Below, piece by piece: positions 36,073 to 49,700 of a stretch of 64,000 bases of DNA (positions are counted from its first letter, which is position 1; each line of letters begins with the position of its first letter). Position numbers and translations under genes: made by a program. Source of the DNA: Zonotrichia leucophrys gambelii (Eukaryota; Chordata; Aves; Passeriformes; Passerellidae). The DNA lies in assembly GCF_028769735.1 (NCBI RefSeq), contig NC_088170.1, positions 66,565,085-66,629,084 of the forward strand, given 5' to 3'. The notes below the pieces were generated by a model, which saw nothing but the letters and a program-made list of their open reading frames with translations, was not told the origin of the DNA and searched no databases.

Positions 36073-39000
36073 TAGATTTACATAAGAAGCTGGGCTCTAA
36101 ATGATGAAATAAAGGGTCATTAGACATGGTTACAGTACAAGCATGATCTAAAATACTGCAAACAACCCTCAAAGCACTCCCAACCCTAAATAGCATTGCT
36201 CTTTTTAGTGTAATATATAATGCAGTTTAAATGGAGCTGGTAAGATAATGGTGCTATAGTCAACAGTAACAATGGACAGGATACACAGAATATCAAAATA
36301 AAGTGAAATAAGTCAGCCTATAACAAGCTATGCTAATATTTGCTTCTGCCTTTTTTCTATAGGCAGATGAAGATGGTGACACAGATCATTAATGCTCTTA
36401 AACTCTCATCATGCTAAGGTCAGTAGTAGTGTATGAGATTGTTTGATCATATCATCGTAAAATGCTTCTGAAGTGTGCTGTACCTTTTTTCTTTTTTAAT
36501 GTCTGGTTTCATTCACCCTTGACCACCTTTGTTCTATTCTAAATCATGACAGAGATGGATTGAGGGAAAATGAAACAAAGTCCAAGGCACACCTGCTGCA
36601 TCAGATCCTTGAAAAGTATTGAAGAGAAGGTTTGCAGAGGGCCCTTAACTGCAAAAACCAACAAATACACCAATATATACCCCATATATTCCATTCCCCC
36701 TTGTTCCTCTTTTCTGTCTCTGAAAATAGAACTTGCTTCCTGAAAAAAACTTTTTAATCTGTGGTAATGGGGTTCCAAAAATTCATGGGCTTTGCAGACT
36801 GCAAATCTCACCCAAGAACAAACAGAAAGGACGAAACAGAAAGGAGTCAAGTCCAAAGGCGATCACTGGCTGCAGAGAACCAGGGGCTGGAACAGAAGCC
36901 CCTGATACTTTCAGGGAACCAAGGAGGCCAATTCCTGTAAAATGAGAGGGGAAATGGCTAAAACAGGCAACATGTGTGCTCTGAGGCTGCTCCTGTAAAC
37001 AGGGAGACATGCCCTGGGTGTGAGGGCACAACCAAGAGAGATGCTTCTAGCCATGGTGGCAAGAGCACGACAGCCACAGCAAGGGACCAGAGGGACAGCA
37101 GAGGAGCACTGCTAAGAGCAGGCTGCAGACATGAATGGAAGGACACTCTGAGAACCCAAAGGGTTTCTTGTCAATTTTCCAGGAACCCAGAAAGTTGGTG
37201 CCTGAAAGAACTCAGCCCTCAAAACTCATAATGAGAAATGGAAAACAGGTTTTTTGAATGTAAAATTCAAATTTTAGGGAAAGCTTGCTTTAAACAGACA
37301 ATCATCAGATCCTGATTGACTTGGGCCCACAACAATTAGCTCAGTACTGAACTTACTATGTGTCATAGGCTGCCATCAGCAGATGTACTTTACAGGTGTT
37401 TAGTTTTGCTTACTCACATCCAAGCAATTTCATGATTTAAAAATCAAAGCTGAAACAAAAAGTTTGAAAAAGTCCCATTTTTCAAGCTTATTGCAGAAAA
37501 ATACCTTGTCTTCTAGGAGGCTACTAATGGTATGCATAAATGATTTTCCCATTTCAGGAAAAACGTGAAATCTCATAGTGCTAAGAATTGCTTCTGATGG
37601 TCCAGAAGGCATCCCTTCTCACCCCATAATCATTTGTAACTGTAAAAGCCTTAATGAGTAAAGCATCATAATTTCCAATTTTAACCTTCTTATTCTCTTC
37701 CCTGAGGTAAGAATGCAAAAATAACATCAGCTGGCTTCACCCAATGCCTAGAATTGCTGCTTCTCTACATAATGCTGTATTACATTCACAACAATAATAA
37801 TTCACCATATTTGAGCTAAAAGGTGGTCACAGCACCCTCAGGAACCCTGGAAAATCCACACTAAGACAAACCTCCACTAGAATCCAATCTGAGAAGGATC
37901 TGTCCAGTAATATCATATATCTGTATCTCAATGGTTCCTTAAGTGCTTAATTAAAATGGTCATTACCTATGGTTTTAGAACTTCCAGCATCTCTAGAATG
38001 GCTCTGTACAGTATAACCTTGGCTTTTAAAGAAGATGACGGACTGTCATAACTTCAAATACCCCATCAGAGAAACCTCCAGTCATAACCCAAGCCACAAG
38101 GAGTCTTTGCATCCAGTGCAGAGACAACTTCAGCATCAAATGTACCACCAGTGATGGCACTACCTGGTTATTCAGCACACAACTTCACAGGGTGTACAAA
38201 ACCAAGTCTGAAGCAAAGACAGGTAAAAACTATATTGAATTTGTATTTTCAAATTAAATATTCCTTCTAATTTGACATTGGCTGGCTGGCAGTTCCCGGT
38301 GGTGTAACCACAGCTTCATTACTAGAACTGGAAGACAGAATTGTTGGATTAAGCTATTTCCTGTGTTACTTAGCTCTGCTACAGAATTTTGCATGCAAAT
38401 ACACTGTCTTAGCTGTTATGTTCTTAAACTACTGTTGTGATGAACTCCCATTCTTAAAACTTTATGCAATTTCCCAGTTTGCTCCTGACACTGCTGCCAT
38501 GTCTCGAGCCTCTAAGTTCATTACTGATTCTTGTGATGTTTCTTCTGCTGGCTAGGATTATCCCAGAGAGTTATTTGGGTATAAGGAAGCAAATGAACTT
38601 GAATAAGAGGTCAAAGGCTAAGATGTCAAAGGCATAAGCTGTCTTGGGTAAATGACATAACTTTACCTAGCCAACTGTTTCTCCACAAAAATACAATCAC
38701 AGCATAGACAGAGCCACCTCCTCCTCTCCAGTCTAGGTTAGAACAGGCACACCAGACCCTCTCAGCAGTCAGGGAATCCATTGCTTGGGTTCTGCTTCCT
38801 TTCCTTAACTTTCCTTCTCTCCAAGTTCAAGGTTTGCCAGTCTACAATAAAAACCAGCCTGGGTCTGCTCCCTATGATAAGCGTGGGGAATCCTGCAGGT
38901 ATGACCAAACACAAGAAAAATGAACCAGAAGCTACAAATCTGTGGATGATGCTCAGAGAAAAGCAGAAAAATGGTTTGGTTTGTGATTCTCTTTGCTAGA

Positions 39001-39095
39001 GGAACCCTTCTGTTTCTTTGAAGGAGCCAGCAAATAACTCATGACATGCAAAAGCTTCTGATGGCAGTGGAGGAAGAGCTCAACTCTTGGTCCAG
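36073..39095. other. Unique non-coding sequence with a less AT-rich patch
   Basis: No gene was recognised. Positions 36800-37170 are noticeably richer in G+C, with overlapping chance frames on both strands of about 60-105 codons (36539-36856, 36783-37031 and 36974-37231), none resembling a known protein. It could be an old unrecognised repeat such as an LTR fragment, but I could not identify LTR ends. Confidence 0.55.
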
Positions 39096-39145
39096 CCAAG
39101 GTGGCTCAGCTTTGCTTGAGGTCAGCTTTGCTTGAGCCACCTTGG
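39096..39145. repeat. Hairpin with nested direct repeat (50 bp)
   Basis: ccaaggtggctca at 39096-39108 is perfectly complementary to tgagccaccttgg at 39133-39145. The interior also holds cagctttgcttgag twice, at 39107-39120 and 39123-39136, a 16-bp period. The pattern suggests a local template-switch event that copied the left stem in inverted form. It is not followed by a gene. Confidence 0.9.
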
Positions 39146-42064
39146 AAGTAAGCACAGAATCCTTTCAGCCTTTCTGACTCAAGCTCAAACTGTTAATTTT
39201 AAAAAAGCAGAAGCAAAGAACTTGTTCACAGATGATTTTCAGCTGGAGCCAGAAGAAAAAGGTAAAGGGAAATAAAATGTCAAAACTTTTGATTCATGTC
39301 CTGCAGTAAACGTGTTTTGTGGTAATATCACTATTATTTACAAAACCTCTGAATTTAACTCTTCCAGCTCCCCTAAACTGACACAAGAAATAATGGTTTT
39401 CCTCCTAAAGATTTGTTCTTTAATCACTTTAGTTGCTGTTTTCTGCACTCAGGAATGGAGTTCCCAGCATTGACAGTCCAAGAACAATGTAATTGTTGTT
39501 TACAGAATACTGTTTCTCAGCAGAGGAATGAGAAATCTCTGGATTTATAGAATCTGTGTGGATTACAGCATTTTATCTGACTTCTGACTGATTGGCAAAA
39601 GTTTGTAATGTCTTGTAGCATTGTGAAACACCAAACCAAATAAAAGAGGGAGGCTGCTTGAATTAACTCCTTATGCACCTTATACTCACTTATACACCTT
39701 GCTTTTAGAAATCATTCATAAAACTGAACACAACATTATCTGAACATAAATACAGCCTCAGTATACTTTGTTGGCAGTGACAGCCAAGATCAATATTGGA
39801 GACCAAATGCCAACAGTAAAAGGGTATGTCAGTCAGTATTTCACTGACTAACTGCCCTTATCTGAAGCTCTCATGCTTCACTGGGTGAAAATACAGCCAT
39901 TGATCTTAGTGTCACAACTCAAATTCTTCATATATCAACTAGTTTCCCTCCCATCCCCCCTTCTCAGCTGAATTTCTAGGCCACTACTTATTTTTATGAT
40001 CAATATTTCTATCACTCTCACATGAACTACACTTTTATTATATTAACCTTTAAGTACAATTTTTAACATATCTGTTTGGTGTAGTGTCACACGTTTCAAC
40101 TCAACATCTCTTTTCCAATTGCCAGAGATACAGATGAAGTTCAGGTTTCTTTAAGCATTTGTGGCAGAACTACTCTGATTAGTAGATAAATCTCCCCTGC
40201 GCAGTGCCCGAGGAGCTCTCTGTGCCTGTGCAGGTGTGCTTTCAAGGATTCAGCTTCCCTTTCCAGGAATTCACAGTTCAGCTGTAAGAATTTTTCTCTG
40301 AAGAGTTTTTCTTAGCAATTGATCTGACTGCTTTACCTTAAAGCGTTTAAGTGTTGGAAATTAGCATGACAAAAATGCAGCCATGCAAACAGTCCTGAAG
40401 GAGATTGAGCGTTCTGCTAAACAATCCCAGTACCAGGAGAGGGTTTAATGTGTGTAGTGTATATGGATCAGGTCTTTGGCTTGCTTTATGGTCTCTGGAT
40501 TTCACTTTTCCTGTTTACAAACTGCAAATATGAAGTACAGTGTACTTTGGTTAATTACTTTGGATTTAAAAATCAATGAAACCATATTCCAGAACTAGTA
40601 AATGTAATTGTCTGATCTACATTAAATGCTCTGTGAGATTACTCATTAATAACATAATTGAAGTTAAATGCTCAGAGATCTTTAAATAAAAAAGCATTAG
40701 ATGGATGATAAAAAATATACAGACATTGTAAAATATATTACTGTCTTAGGGAATAAGTTTTAAACTAAAAATTTGAGTGAAATTATTAAAAGCCACAATA
40801 AAACTCCTTCTCTATTACAGTAACATAACACTTCTCACCAGCTCATTCACTCAATTTAGTGAAAATTACAGCAAAGTATTACTCCTGTGTATCTTGGAAC
40901 TAATACAGACAGGGTAATTCCTTGATTATTTGATTATCAGAGAGAGAATCCTTCAGCTATGTGGGCTTTACTGCTCCAGAGACCTTTTCAATCTTACTTT
41001 AAGAACTACCAGAAACTAAAATCAGTGAGACACCCTAAGCAATGCAAAGACTATTTTATTTTTTTTAATTCTTATTATTTAAAGTTGCAGTGTATCATGT
41101 TAGAACTACAATTTTAATGCAGAAGTTGATGTCTCCCAAAGGAAATCATTCTACCCCAAAATGTTTCATCAATTATTGCGTTGTTCCATCATTATCCAAA
41201 TTGTCAAAGCAATTTCATTATAAATCCCACATAAAGTAGCACTAAGGGGTAATGGCAAAATGGCTTCGGTCCCTGTAGAACCATCTCAAGAAAAATAATT
41301 TCAGGCAGAGAGGAAACAGTGCTTTGTTCTTGTGCTGTGGGAGGGAAGTTTTTCTTTCTTGGCTACGCCTCCATGACAAAAAATCCTCACAAATGGGGAC
41401 TGCTCTAGCAAGAAGCAGGGAAAACTGCACACTATACACAAGGTGGCTCATTTAGGGATCCCACAGCAAAGGTTTAATGAACAACGGGACTGATTGGAGC
41501 TGGATATGTAAAGAGGCTTAATTTCTCAGCTGCAGAGAGCTCTCCAAGGGAAGAATGTGGTGGGAGGATGGGAGGGGAAAGAGCGTGTGCCCACGGGCAG
41601 CGTGCACAGACGGGTGGGATGGAGATGTCTGTTTGTACATAAAATACCTCCCAGTTACAGCCAAAATCCTCCTTTATCTGTCCAAAGTTGTGTATTTAGT
41701 ATTAGCACACAGACTTCAGAAAGCAAGATGTCTGGGCAGCTTTTTCTAATGGAAGATTAAAAGGTACAAAGTGAGGATTTCCTTCAGAGCACGGAAGGAG
41801 AAGTCATGGAAATACTTATTTTTTAAAATTAATTCTGTGAAATGAAAACATTAATTGCACAGCATCCTTGTATATAGGTCAGGAGGACAAAACACATTAA
41901 CCTTTTTTATGGTTAGAAACATCTTTTAGGCGAAGGAGTGACAGAAAAGGAGAAGAGTCAAAATGAAATATAAATAAATAAAAGGGTAAGGGGAACTCTA
42001 CAGACCATACCCACTCATGCACCAGATAAAACAACCCATCTCTAGATTGCAAATTGTTCAGAAG
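39146..42064. other. Unique non-coding sequence, no gene seen
   Basis: Very few open frames of any length; no repeat family recognised. A G+C-richer patch with CpGs near 41540-41625 carries overlapping 64-67-codon frames that look accidental. Confidence 0.65.
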
Positions 42065-42126
42065 AAACATGAATATACAAAGAAAACATGAATATACAAA
42101 GGAAACATGAATATACAAAGAAAACG
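42065..42126. repeat. 19-bp minisatellite, three copies plus a partial
   Basis: The unit aaacatgaatatacaaaga recurs at 42065, 42084 and 42103, with a single A/G difference at the end of the second unit, then a partial copy. There are no spacers and the unit is AT-rich, so it is a slippage product and not a CRISPR array. Confidence 0.95.
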
Positions 42127-43204
42127 ATCCTGTTTTAACTGATAAACACAAAGAGAGGCAAGAAAGTGGTTGCTGGTTGGGGGAATTTTCATTCTATTCC
42201 TGGCTTTTAAAGAAGGAAAATCACTTCTCTGTGCCACAACAGAAGAATATGAAAAATTACTACAGAACTGCACAAGGGAATTTTTGAGACTTACTTAACA
42301 TTTAATGAAGGGTTTGAGGTTCTTGTGTGAACACCACCACAACAGCAACTAACATTAATTAAAGACCAATTTTTATATTATTGAAATATGACCTTCATCC
42401 AACTATACTCACTATATTTTATTCCAAAGATACCTACTGCCAAGCTTACAAGTCACTCAGGTTCACTCCTTTAAAATATACTTTTACTAAAATGCACTAA
42501 TTAAACTTGCCAGATTTTTAGGCCTTTATTACCAGTTATAAATGAAAATTCCTTTTATGTCAAGGTTCCATGCTGCAGAATGCCTCAGGGTAACATAAAA
42601 TTTTAAGTGACTGGATCAATGAATACTAGATTCCTAAATGCTTTCTGCAATTCTGAAATTTCTGTGCCTTACCAATTCAGCCTTTCTGTCCTTTTGCTGT
42701 ACTCATATCCCATGATGGAGACAGGATTGAAACCTCATATTAGGGATAGACAGCACTGTATTCTGGATATAAAATACATCATCAGTGGCCACATCAGTAT
42801 ATCAGGCCATCTCACCAGCAAATATTCAAACAAATAGTAAAAAATTAAATATGTAAATGGAGTAGTGACAAAAATTAGTCTGCTTGTCTTTCTTATCTTT
42901 CTAGATAAAAAATATCTAATATGGAGAAAAATAAAAACATGCCATATCTGAGAAGAAAACTCTTGCATTTGCTTTTCTATCCTGTTGTCCATCTTTGGAT
43001 GCCAGTAGAGGAAATATCAGTGTCTTGGTCATGCTGTCCCTGAGCCTGTTGTGTCTGCCAGAGGCAGTGCCACCCCAACCCTGAGAATGACACAAAAGCC
43101 CCTGAGGTGTTGAGTACAGTGTGGCTGGACCTTCATGAGGACTGAAATAAACTTTTCTGCCTTCTACCTTACAGACATTTCATTTTGGCACCCAGATACA
43201 GATT
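42127..43204. other. Unique non-coding sequence, no gene seen
   Basis: AT-rich, with frames of 76-85 codons on both strands near 42607-42992 and no recognisable features. Confidence 0.65.
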
Positions 43205-43256
43205 AAAAAAAAAAAAAAAAAGAAAAGAAAGAAAAAGAAAAAGGAAACAAAAAGAC
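43205..43256. repeat. A-rich tract, poly(A) followed by GAAA units
   Basis: About 17 consecutive A, then degenerate GAAAA/GAAA units. The sequence just upstream is not a recognisable transcript, so a processed retrocopy is not supported. Confidence 0.9.
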
Positions 43257-46200
43257 TAAACCCTTTCTTTTCCCCAGTTAAGCACAAGTCCTACGTGCCA
43301 CTATGCACACAGACCAACCTCCCTTTGATTTCAAGTTACTCTTCCTGTTTACAGAGAGAGAACTAGTCTGAAACCAAACCCCAGAGTAGGATGTTAGAAC
43401 CACACTCAACATTTTGCAAATCAATTTCAGACCAGCTCCTGTTTTTTTCAGTCATTAGGGTTTTCCCCTTACTGTGCTCAAGGTCTTGGAGCTTGTTATC
43501 ATTGACTGCCATAAAGAAAAGCACGTTAAAAAATAAAAATAATAATTAAAAAATATATATATACACATATACAGATTGTAGCTATGGGTCCCATAATCAG
43601 GGAGCAGATTTCTTTTTGGATATTAAGGGTTCATCATGGGCCTGGCACCATCCTCTCATTTGGGCCACTCCAACCCACCATGACTTCTATATTTCCAAAT
43701 CTCTCCAGAATGTCCATTGCTCTGGAGCAGCTGAAAGAATGAACCTATTGGTGATTTTTCACCATTTAGATCAGCCAAAGAGCACTCTGATGAGCACAGT
43801 TTAAATATGGGATCTACTGAGGGAGAGGGAGAAGAAAATAATTGATATCGAACCAATAGGCACTGTCCATCAAGATGCTTCATGTGACCCCTAAAAGCAC
43901 AATTTTAAATGAAACAAGAATTACATGCAGCAATTAGATACCAGCAGGGTGTGACAGGTCACTAACCAAGAGCAGATTGCAGTGAACCAGGGAGAGAAAG
44001 GAAAGACAGATTACAAAATATCAATAAAACTAATGTGACTGTCATTGATGGGATTAACTCTCTCAGACCAGAAGCTGAAGCAAAAGGCAAAGTTGATATT
44101 GTATTTCTTGTCAATTCCCCATCTGTACTTGTCACATGAAATGGTCCTTTTGCCAATCTTTTTTTGCTGGAAAAAATATTTTCAAGAACTAAGAAACAAT
44201 ACTTCAAAGGGAAAAAATCAATTCTGACAGTGGCAAGACAGGCCTCTGTCACGGGTGATAAGAAAAAGGACATTAAAAAAATGTAGATATTTATATCACA
44301 TGACACAAAGCACTTTTCTACAGACATGTCCAATTTGAGTTACTTTATTGCACAGTTAAGGTGATGGCATATGTTATCGTTTTTCCCCAAGAGCAGAAAG
44401 AGATACTTATATTTCAGCATGTGAAATATGCTATCACCAGGCTGGTTGGAAGGAACTGTATTCAATTTCTACAACCACATTTTCGTGAGCTGGCATTTCA
44501 TGCACCCTAAGCAAAGGGTGAGCACACTGAATTTGAAGGATTTCACTTCTCTGGTTACACGTTTTCAAATCTGTTTTAGAGAGGCACATAATGTTGGTGA
44601 TAACTTTCGCTACCCTCATGCTTATATCTAAGAATACTGGAATGCTGGAATGTGGAGATTATACTCTATAAATCTATTTCTAAATGCAAAGCATGGAGAG
44701 AAAAACAGAAATCCTTTTAATTAGTTCTTTACTTGCTTTTTGAGTAACACATATGCAGGGGTTTCAATTGTATTTTCTCTTATTGTTAGTACTTGTGAAC
44801 ACTTGTGGTTCATTGACTGAGCCTCATTACCCCTGGAGATTGTTTGTTCATCTGTTTGTCAGAATTTAATTACTGGAGCACAACCACTGGAATAAGGATG
44901 TTCATGCAAGAGCCTAATATTTTTCTCTTCTCCATCTAATGTAGGTCAATTTTCTCTCTAAAAAATTGCTCTTAATCAGCTTGTCACTGTGCAGAACAGC
45001 ACATTTCATATAAGGAGGAGGAGCCTACCAGAGGCAGAAATGCTGTTCTGCAGCCATCTCTGAAAATCTACTTTCCCAATCAAATGGACAAAGAACTCAG
45101 CAACTCCTGACTTTTTATTCAGGAGCACAAAGTCAATGGCTGTGCTGTACTCTGGTCACAAACTCTGCTTTCCAGCTGCATTGCTGAAGCAGAACTCTCC
45201 TGAAAAATGCAAGGGCAGCACTTCAGGTGACAGAAAGAAACCACAGCTGACTTGGAGGCAGCAGCAGTGTGCTGCACTGCCCACTTGCCCTTCACCAGTC
45301 ATCTCTGCCCATAGTGCCCCCAAAAAACACTCCTTACAAATTTAGCTCAGAAAACACTGTGCAAATCTCACATATCTCTACAGTCACAAAGATGGAGCTC
45401 TGATGCACCTGCATCTATACATCCAAACAGGCAAGAAACCAAACCTCACAGCTTCACCTTTTTTTTTAAGGAGAAAACCACAGGTTCACATTTCACTGGG
45501 CTGTCACCCAGCTTGAGTTATTACCTGCAAATATGTACCACAAAAATGAGGGCAAAATATGTAAGAATCTGCATACCATGTTTCAACTACTGGAATGGCT
45601 TTAAGACTCAAATTTTCAAAACCTAAACAAAGTATAATTTTTTATCAAATACCTTGAAAAAAAACATTTTCAAATAATTTCAAAGCCTTTCTTAATAAGC
45701 ATGCAATAAAAATATTGTACTAACTTTTCCCTCTTGAACATCCTCAACTATTGAAACACACTAAATCTTAAAAGAAATCAACCCACAGAAAATTAATGGT
45801 ATTTCAGTAAGACGTAACTATTCTTCTGCTACAGTTCTGACTAATTTCTATGTAGGAAGATCAATTTTTACCATTTGCTCACAAACATTCAAACTCTAAA
45901 TATAAGAAAGTCACAGAGAGTATTAACACACATCCACAAGGCAAAGTGAACCATTCGATATCCACAGAGAGTATAGTCTAATTCTACATTTTCTTTAGCA
46001 TTTATTGTGGAAACATACCTCTCAAACTGAATCCAAGCCAGTGTCTTGCCCCTATTTTACAATCACCATAAATGAGAATGGTCTTATAGTATTGCTATTT
46101 TAATGGCACTACTTATCAGCATTCAAGGGTATAGAGTAGGACTCAAGAGGATGAGAATCCTATTTGAATGCATAATAAAGAAGCATCTGAAGTTTTACTG

Positions 46201-46654
46201 GGTTTATTAAATTGTTTATGGCTATTTTGATAGTAGCTGTTAAATTAATCATCCTAAAAAAAGTTAAAAGGAGAAAGAAAAGAATAGGTAACACTGGCTA
46301 TTAGTGCAATTTTTATATGAGTTTAATAACAATGCTACACTTTATTTTTAAAGCCCTGATTCTTGGAGTCTTATTTATATGGGTATCTTGGCTTTCATTT
46401 TCATATAAAACAGCCATTGAATAAAGCTCACAGTGACATCAATTGTTAAGGTTCAGATATCAATAGGCAACTAAAAAGGATGCAACTATTTAAGAAATTT
46501 CTCAGTTTTCTAAGCCTCTGAAAATCTTGCGACATCTGATTCATGAATTTCAGAGTGGCTACACTGACATCTCCACTTCAAAGCTTTCTTTTTTCACCAT
46601 ATATCTAGACTGCAAAAATTAATTTCCTGAATCTTCTGAGTCATTTCATTTAAC
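43257..46654. other. Unique non-coding sequence, no gene seen
   Basis: A TA-rich simple stretch lies at about 43535-43572. A 123-codon frame on the minus strand at 43962-44333 has an internal hydrophobic patch, but no known domain and no supporting context. No transposon was recognised. Confidence 0.6.
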
Positions 46655-46765
46655 AATTTAAGCAGACAAACAATGCAGGCGGCCCTTCCACTGCCCACTG
46701 CGGCGAGTCAAATTGTGCAGATAAACAAAATGATTACCAGGGCATGCAGGAGGGAGAGAGTCAAA
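46655..46765. other. Candidate conserved non-coding element
   Basis: A compact stretch with retained CpGs (gcaggcggccc, ctgcggcgagtc), an agataaacaaa core resembling GATA/forkhead sites near 46720, and a tgattac core near 46731. It contrasts sharply with the AT-rich flanks. Assigned on texture only. Confidence 0.3.
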
Positions 46766-49700
46766 GAGCTGCCTTTACTGGTTGGTTAAAAACACAATCT
46801 AATTAATTGCCAAGCAGCTATCTGCACTGTCTGGTCTCAGGGCAATTTGGAAATAAAAGGATACCTGGTGCACAGGACATACACACACCTGTGTGGGCAT
46901 GGGAGGAGAGGGAGCAGGAAGGGACAGCTCAAGTTTATTTTCCATCCCAGAGCCAGTAAAGCCATGGGCCTGCAAAGGTTCATTGCAGCAGCACAGACCC
47001 ATCCACTCCTTAAGAGGTTTGGTTTTTTTGTTGGTTTTTTTTCAGGCTTGTTTGTTTTCTTAATAATTCAACCCACATATTTGTGTTTCTTCCAAAACAA
47101 AATGATATAAACTGGAAACATTTTTTAAAATTCTCCTCCACAGCTAATTACTGATGCTGAGGATTAACATTCTGTGGCACTTCATCTTTAGTTACTTTCC
47201 CTAATTAATGTCATATTTGCAAAGATCTATAAAAACACTGTTTAGGTAAATTATGTGCATTCATTAACTATTTAAAGCCTGTGTCTATTTTTTTTTTTTT
47301 TAAGTATTTGGAATGCCTCTTGAAATATCTACAGATAACCTTTAAAGCCTCAAGGGATCTGTAAGGGTTTTAAGTAAATGCCAAAATTTCATTAATTGTT
47401 CAGACAAAAGGTGTTTCTGTCAGGCATGTTGAGAGCCCTTCAAAAATGCACACATGCATTTATTTCTAAATACTTACATGAGGAAGATTTGATCCAAGAA
47501 TGCAAAATAAAACTTCTGTGACAATGTCTAAGAGTCACCACACAGTAACAACATCTAAACTGTTATTAATAAAAGTGTGTGGGTGAGGGTGGCTTCTTGC
47601 TCTGGGTGGGCAGACAAACCATCTCTGGTATTCCTTTCCTGGAGCACAGCCCACAGGGTGAAGGCACCTTTTCTGTGGATCTTTGTGTAAATTGTGAAAT
47701 GTGGAGCAGCTTATTTGGTGACAGAGGATTTTCTGAAAGCTGAGACATACAGATATTGCCATTGCAGTGGAGTAAGATGTGTTTTTTGAAGACTACCTGC
47801 CTATTTACAGCCCTGGTGTGGGCTTGGCTGTTACAGTTTGAGCACTTGTCAGCAAGCCAGCTGAACCACAGGAAACCCTCAGTGCTTGTCCTGGCCTGTT
47901 CAGCTTAAAATAAATGTTGACATTTCAGTAAATGCTTTTCTTGAGAGGGTTAACAACCAGCATCACTATGGTCCCCTCAAGGCTAAGGCATCCTTGGGAT
48001 TTTTATAGCAAATGTATCTTTTTGACCCTGTTTTTCTTTTTCCAAAAGCATTTTTACCATTGTGACAAAGACGGTGCTGCAAAGGGAGAGGAAGGAGATG
48101 ACAAACCCCACCCAGGCCAGATGGTGTCAAGCAGGCTGGTTTTGAAGGCTGTGGTGATGCCTTTGGGTCCTGGAGCCAGACAATGGCCACAGGTGCTGAT
48201 GCACACATGAGCATTGCAGACCTGTGTGAGGCTTCTGTGGAGCATGTACTCAACTCTGCACAAGTGAAATACCAGGCTGTACAGCAAATTTCTTCTGGTT
48301 TTTTAGGTTTTCCTGAGGAAAAACTGTGTGCAGTCCTGACCTCTGCCCAGGACAGGGGATGTACACAGAGGGAGGAAAGTCACTGTAGACAGGTCCCTCT
48401 GCCCTCTCTACCGTCAGCTGCCTTGCAATGGTAAACAAAACCTGTTACTGTTTGGGAAAGAAGAGGCTGTTTTAAAGACAAAATTTTAGGACCAAGTTCT
48501 CAGACTGTAAATCTGCCAGTAAATCCACAGCAGTACCACCATGAGATTAAACACCATCATAGTCCATCTCCTGAAGTTTTGAAATACCTTTTGTGATAAC
48601 TTGGAAAATCAGCATCACAGCAGGACAGCTGTGGAAACAGGAGTCGTGTCCCTGTCTTTTCTTCCCCTCCAACTTAGTGCAACTCACTTTGCTCAGCTGA
48701 GGCCCCACCACCACAGCTGGTTTCCATGGGGGAACTCAGCCAGCACAAACCAGTTACACACCAGTCAACATCAGGGGGCTGCAAGGAGTTTCTCCTGCCA
48801 TCCCTCTCGCCTATCCTGACTGCACACCATGCTGTATGTGGTACATTCTGCAAAGCAGGTCCTCTGGGGATTGCAAAAAGCAATGGCGACAAAAAAAAAA
48901 TTCTGGTGAGAAAAATTAATCACATGCATATTTGTAGGACTCAGTCTACAAGCTGTTAAAAATGAAAGAAAATTAGTGAAAAATATGAATTTATATAAGC
49001 GTGTATAATTCAAAAAAAGCAGACTCTTAATTTTCAACCTTTGGAATATGTAGAAAATATTCTGTAAAGAATGGGACAATTTAGCACATCATTTACAATC
49101 TTAAATGCTTTCTTCAATAGAAACAAAGGACCTGTAATCACACTGGAAGGTATTTTAAAAGACAGCAGAGCTTGTGTCTGACCCAAGAAAGTAGGTAGAC
49201 CTCCACTGCCTTTTAATCAAAGAGAACTAAATGAGAAAAGATAACTGTAGAAATAAGGGATAGATACAATGAATAGCCTGAAAGATTAAAAGCAGATCGA
49301 ATTCAGTTATTACTTTTGCAGAAATATCAAAGCTTAATTATGCTGTTTTCACACATTGTTATTTGACTTACTGTGGAATTAAAATGAACACAATTAATAA
49401 ATACAAAATATTCAGTTAAAACAGAAGCATGGGGAACCTCTCTACAACTGCAGCTAAATTGTTGCAGTGCTTTTTCCACCCTCCTATATCATTTGTATCT
49501 TGAATATATTAGCTTTGAGTTAGGCATAAAGAATTTCATTATTATCAGTCACATTATAAAAGCAGGCTCTGTACAAACATGTAGGATTGCTCTGGCAGAT
49601 ACATCTAAGATAGGCTGCAAAAATACAAGAGCAGGAACAGCAACAGAGCACTCTCCATAAAACATTCCCCTCTTGATTGCCATTTAATTATAGTGTCTAC

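Noticed and set aside
36800..37170. G+C-richer patch as a solo LTR of an endogenous retrovirus
   Set aside because: I could not find TG...CA ends, a flanking duplication, or a polyadenylation signal in the expected place.
42065..42126. Regular short repeats considered as a CRISPR array
   Set aside because: Units are directly adjacent without spacers, in a vertebrate context. It is a minisatellite.
44434..44470. ggctggttggaaggaact as a further CR1 3' end
   Set aside because: Only about 12 bases resemble CR1, and the following sequence shows none of the next CR1 landmarks.
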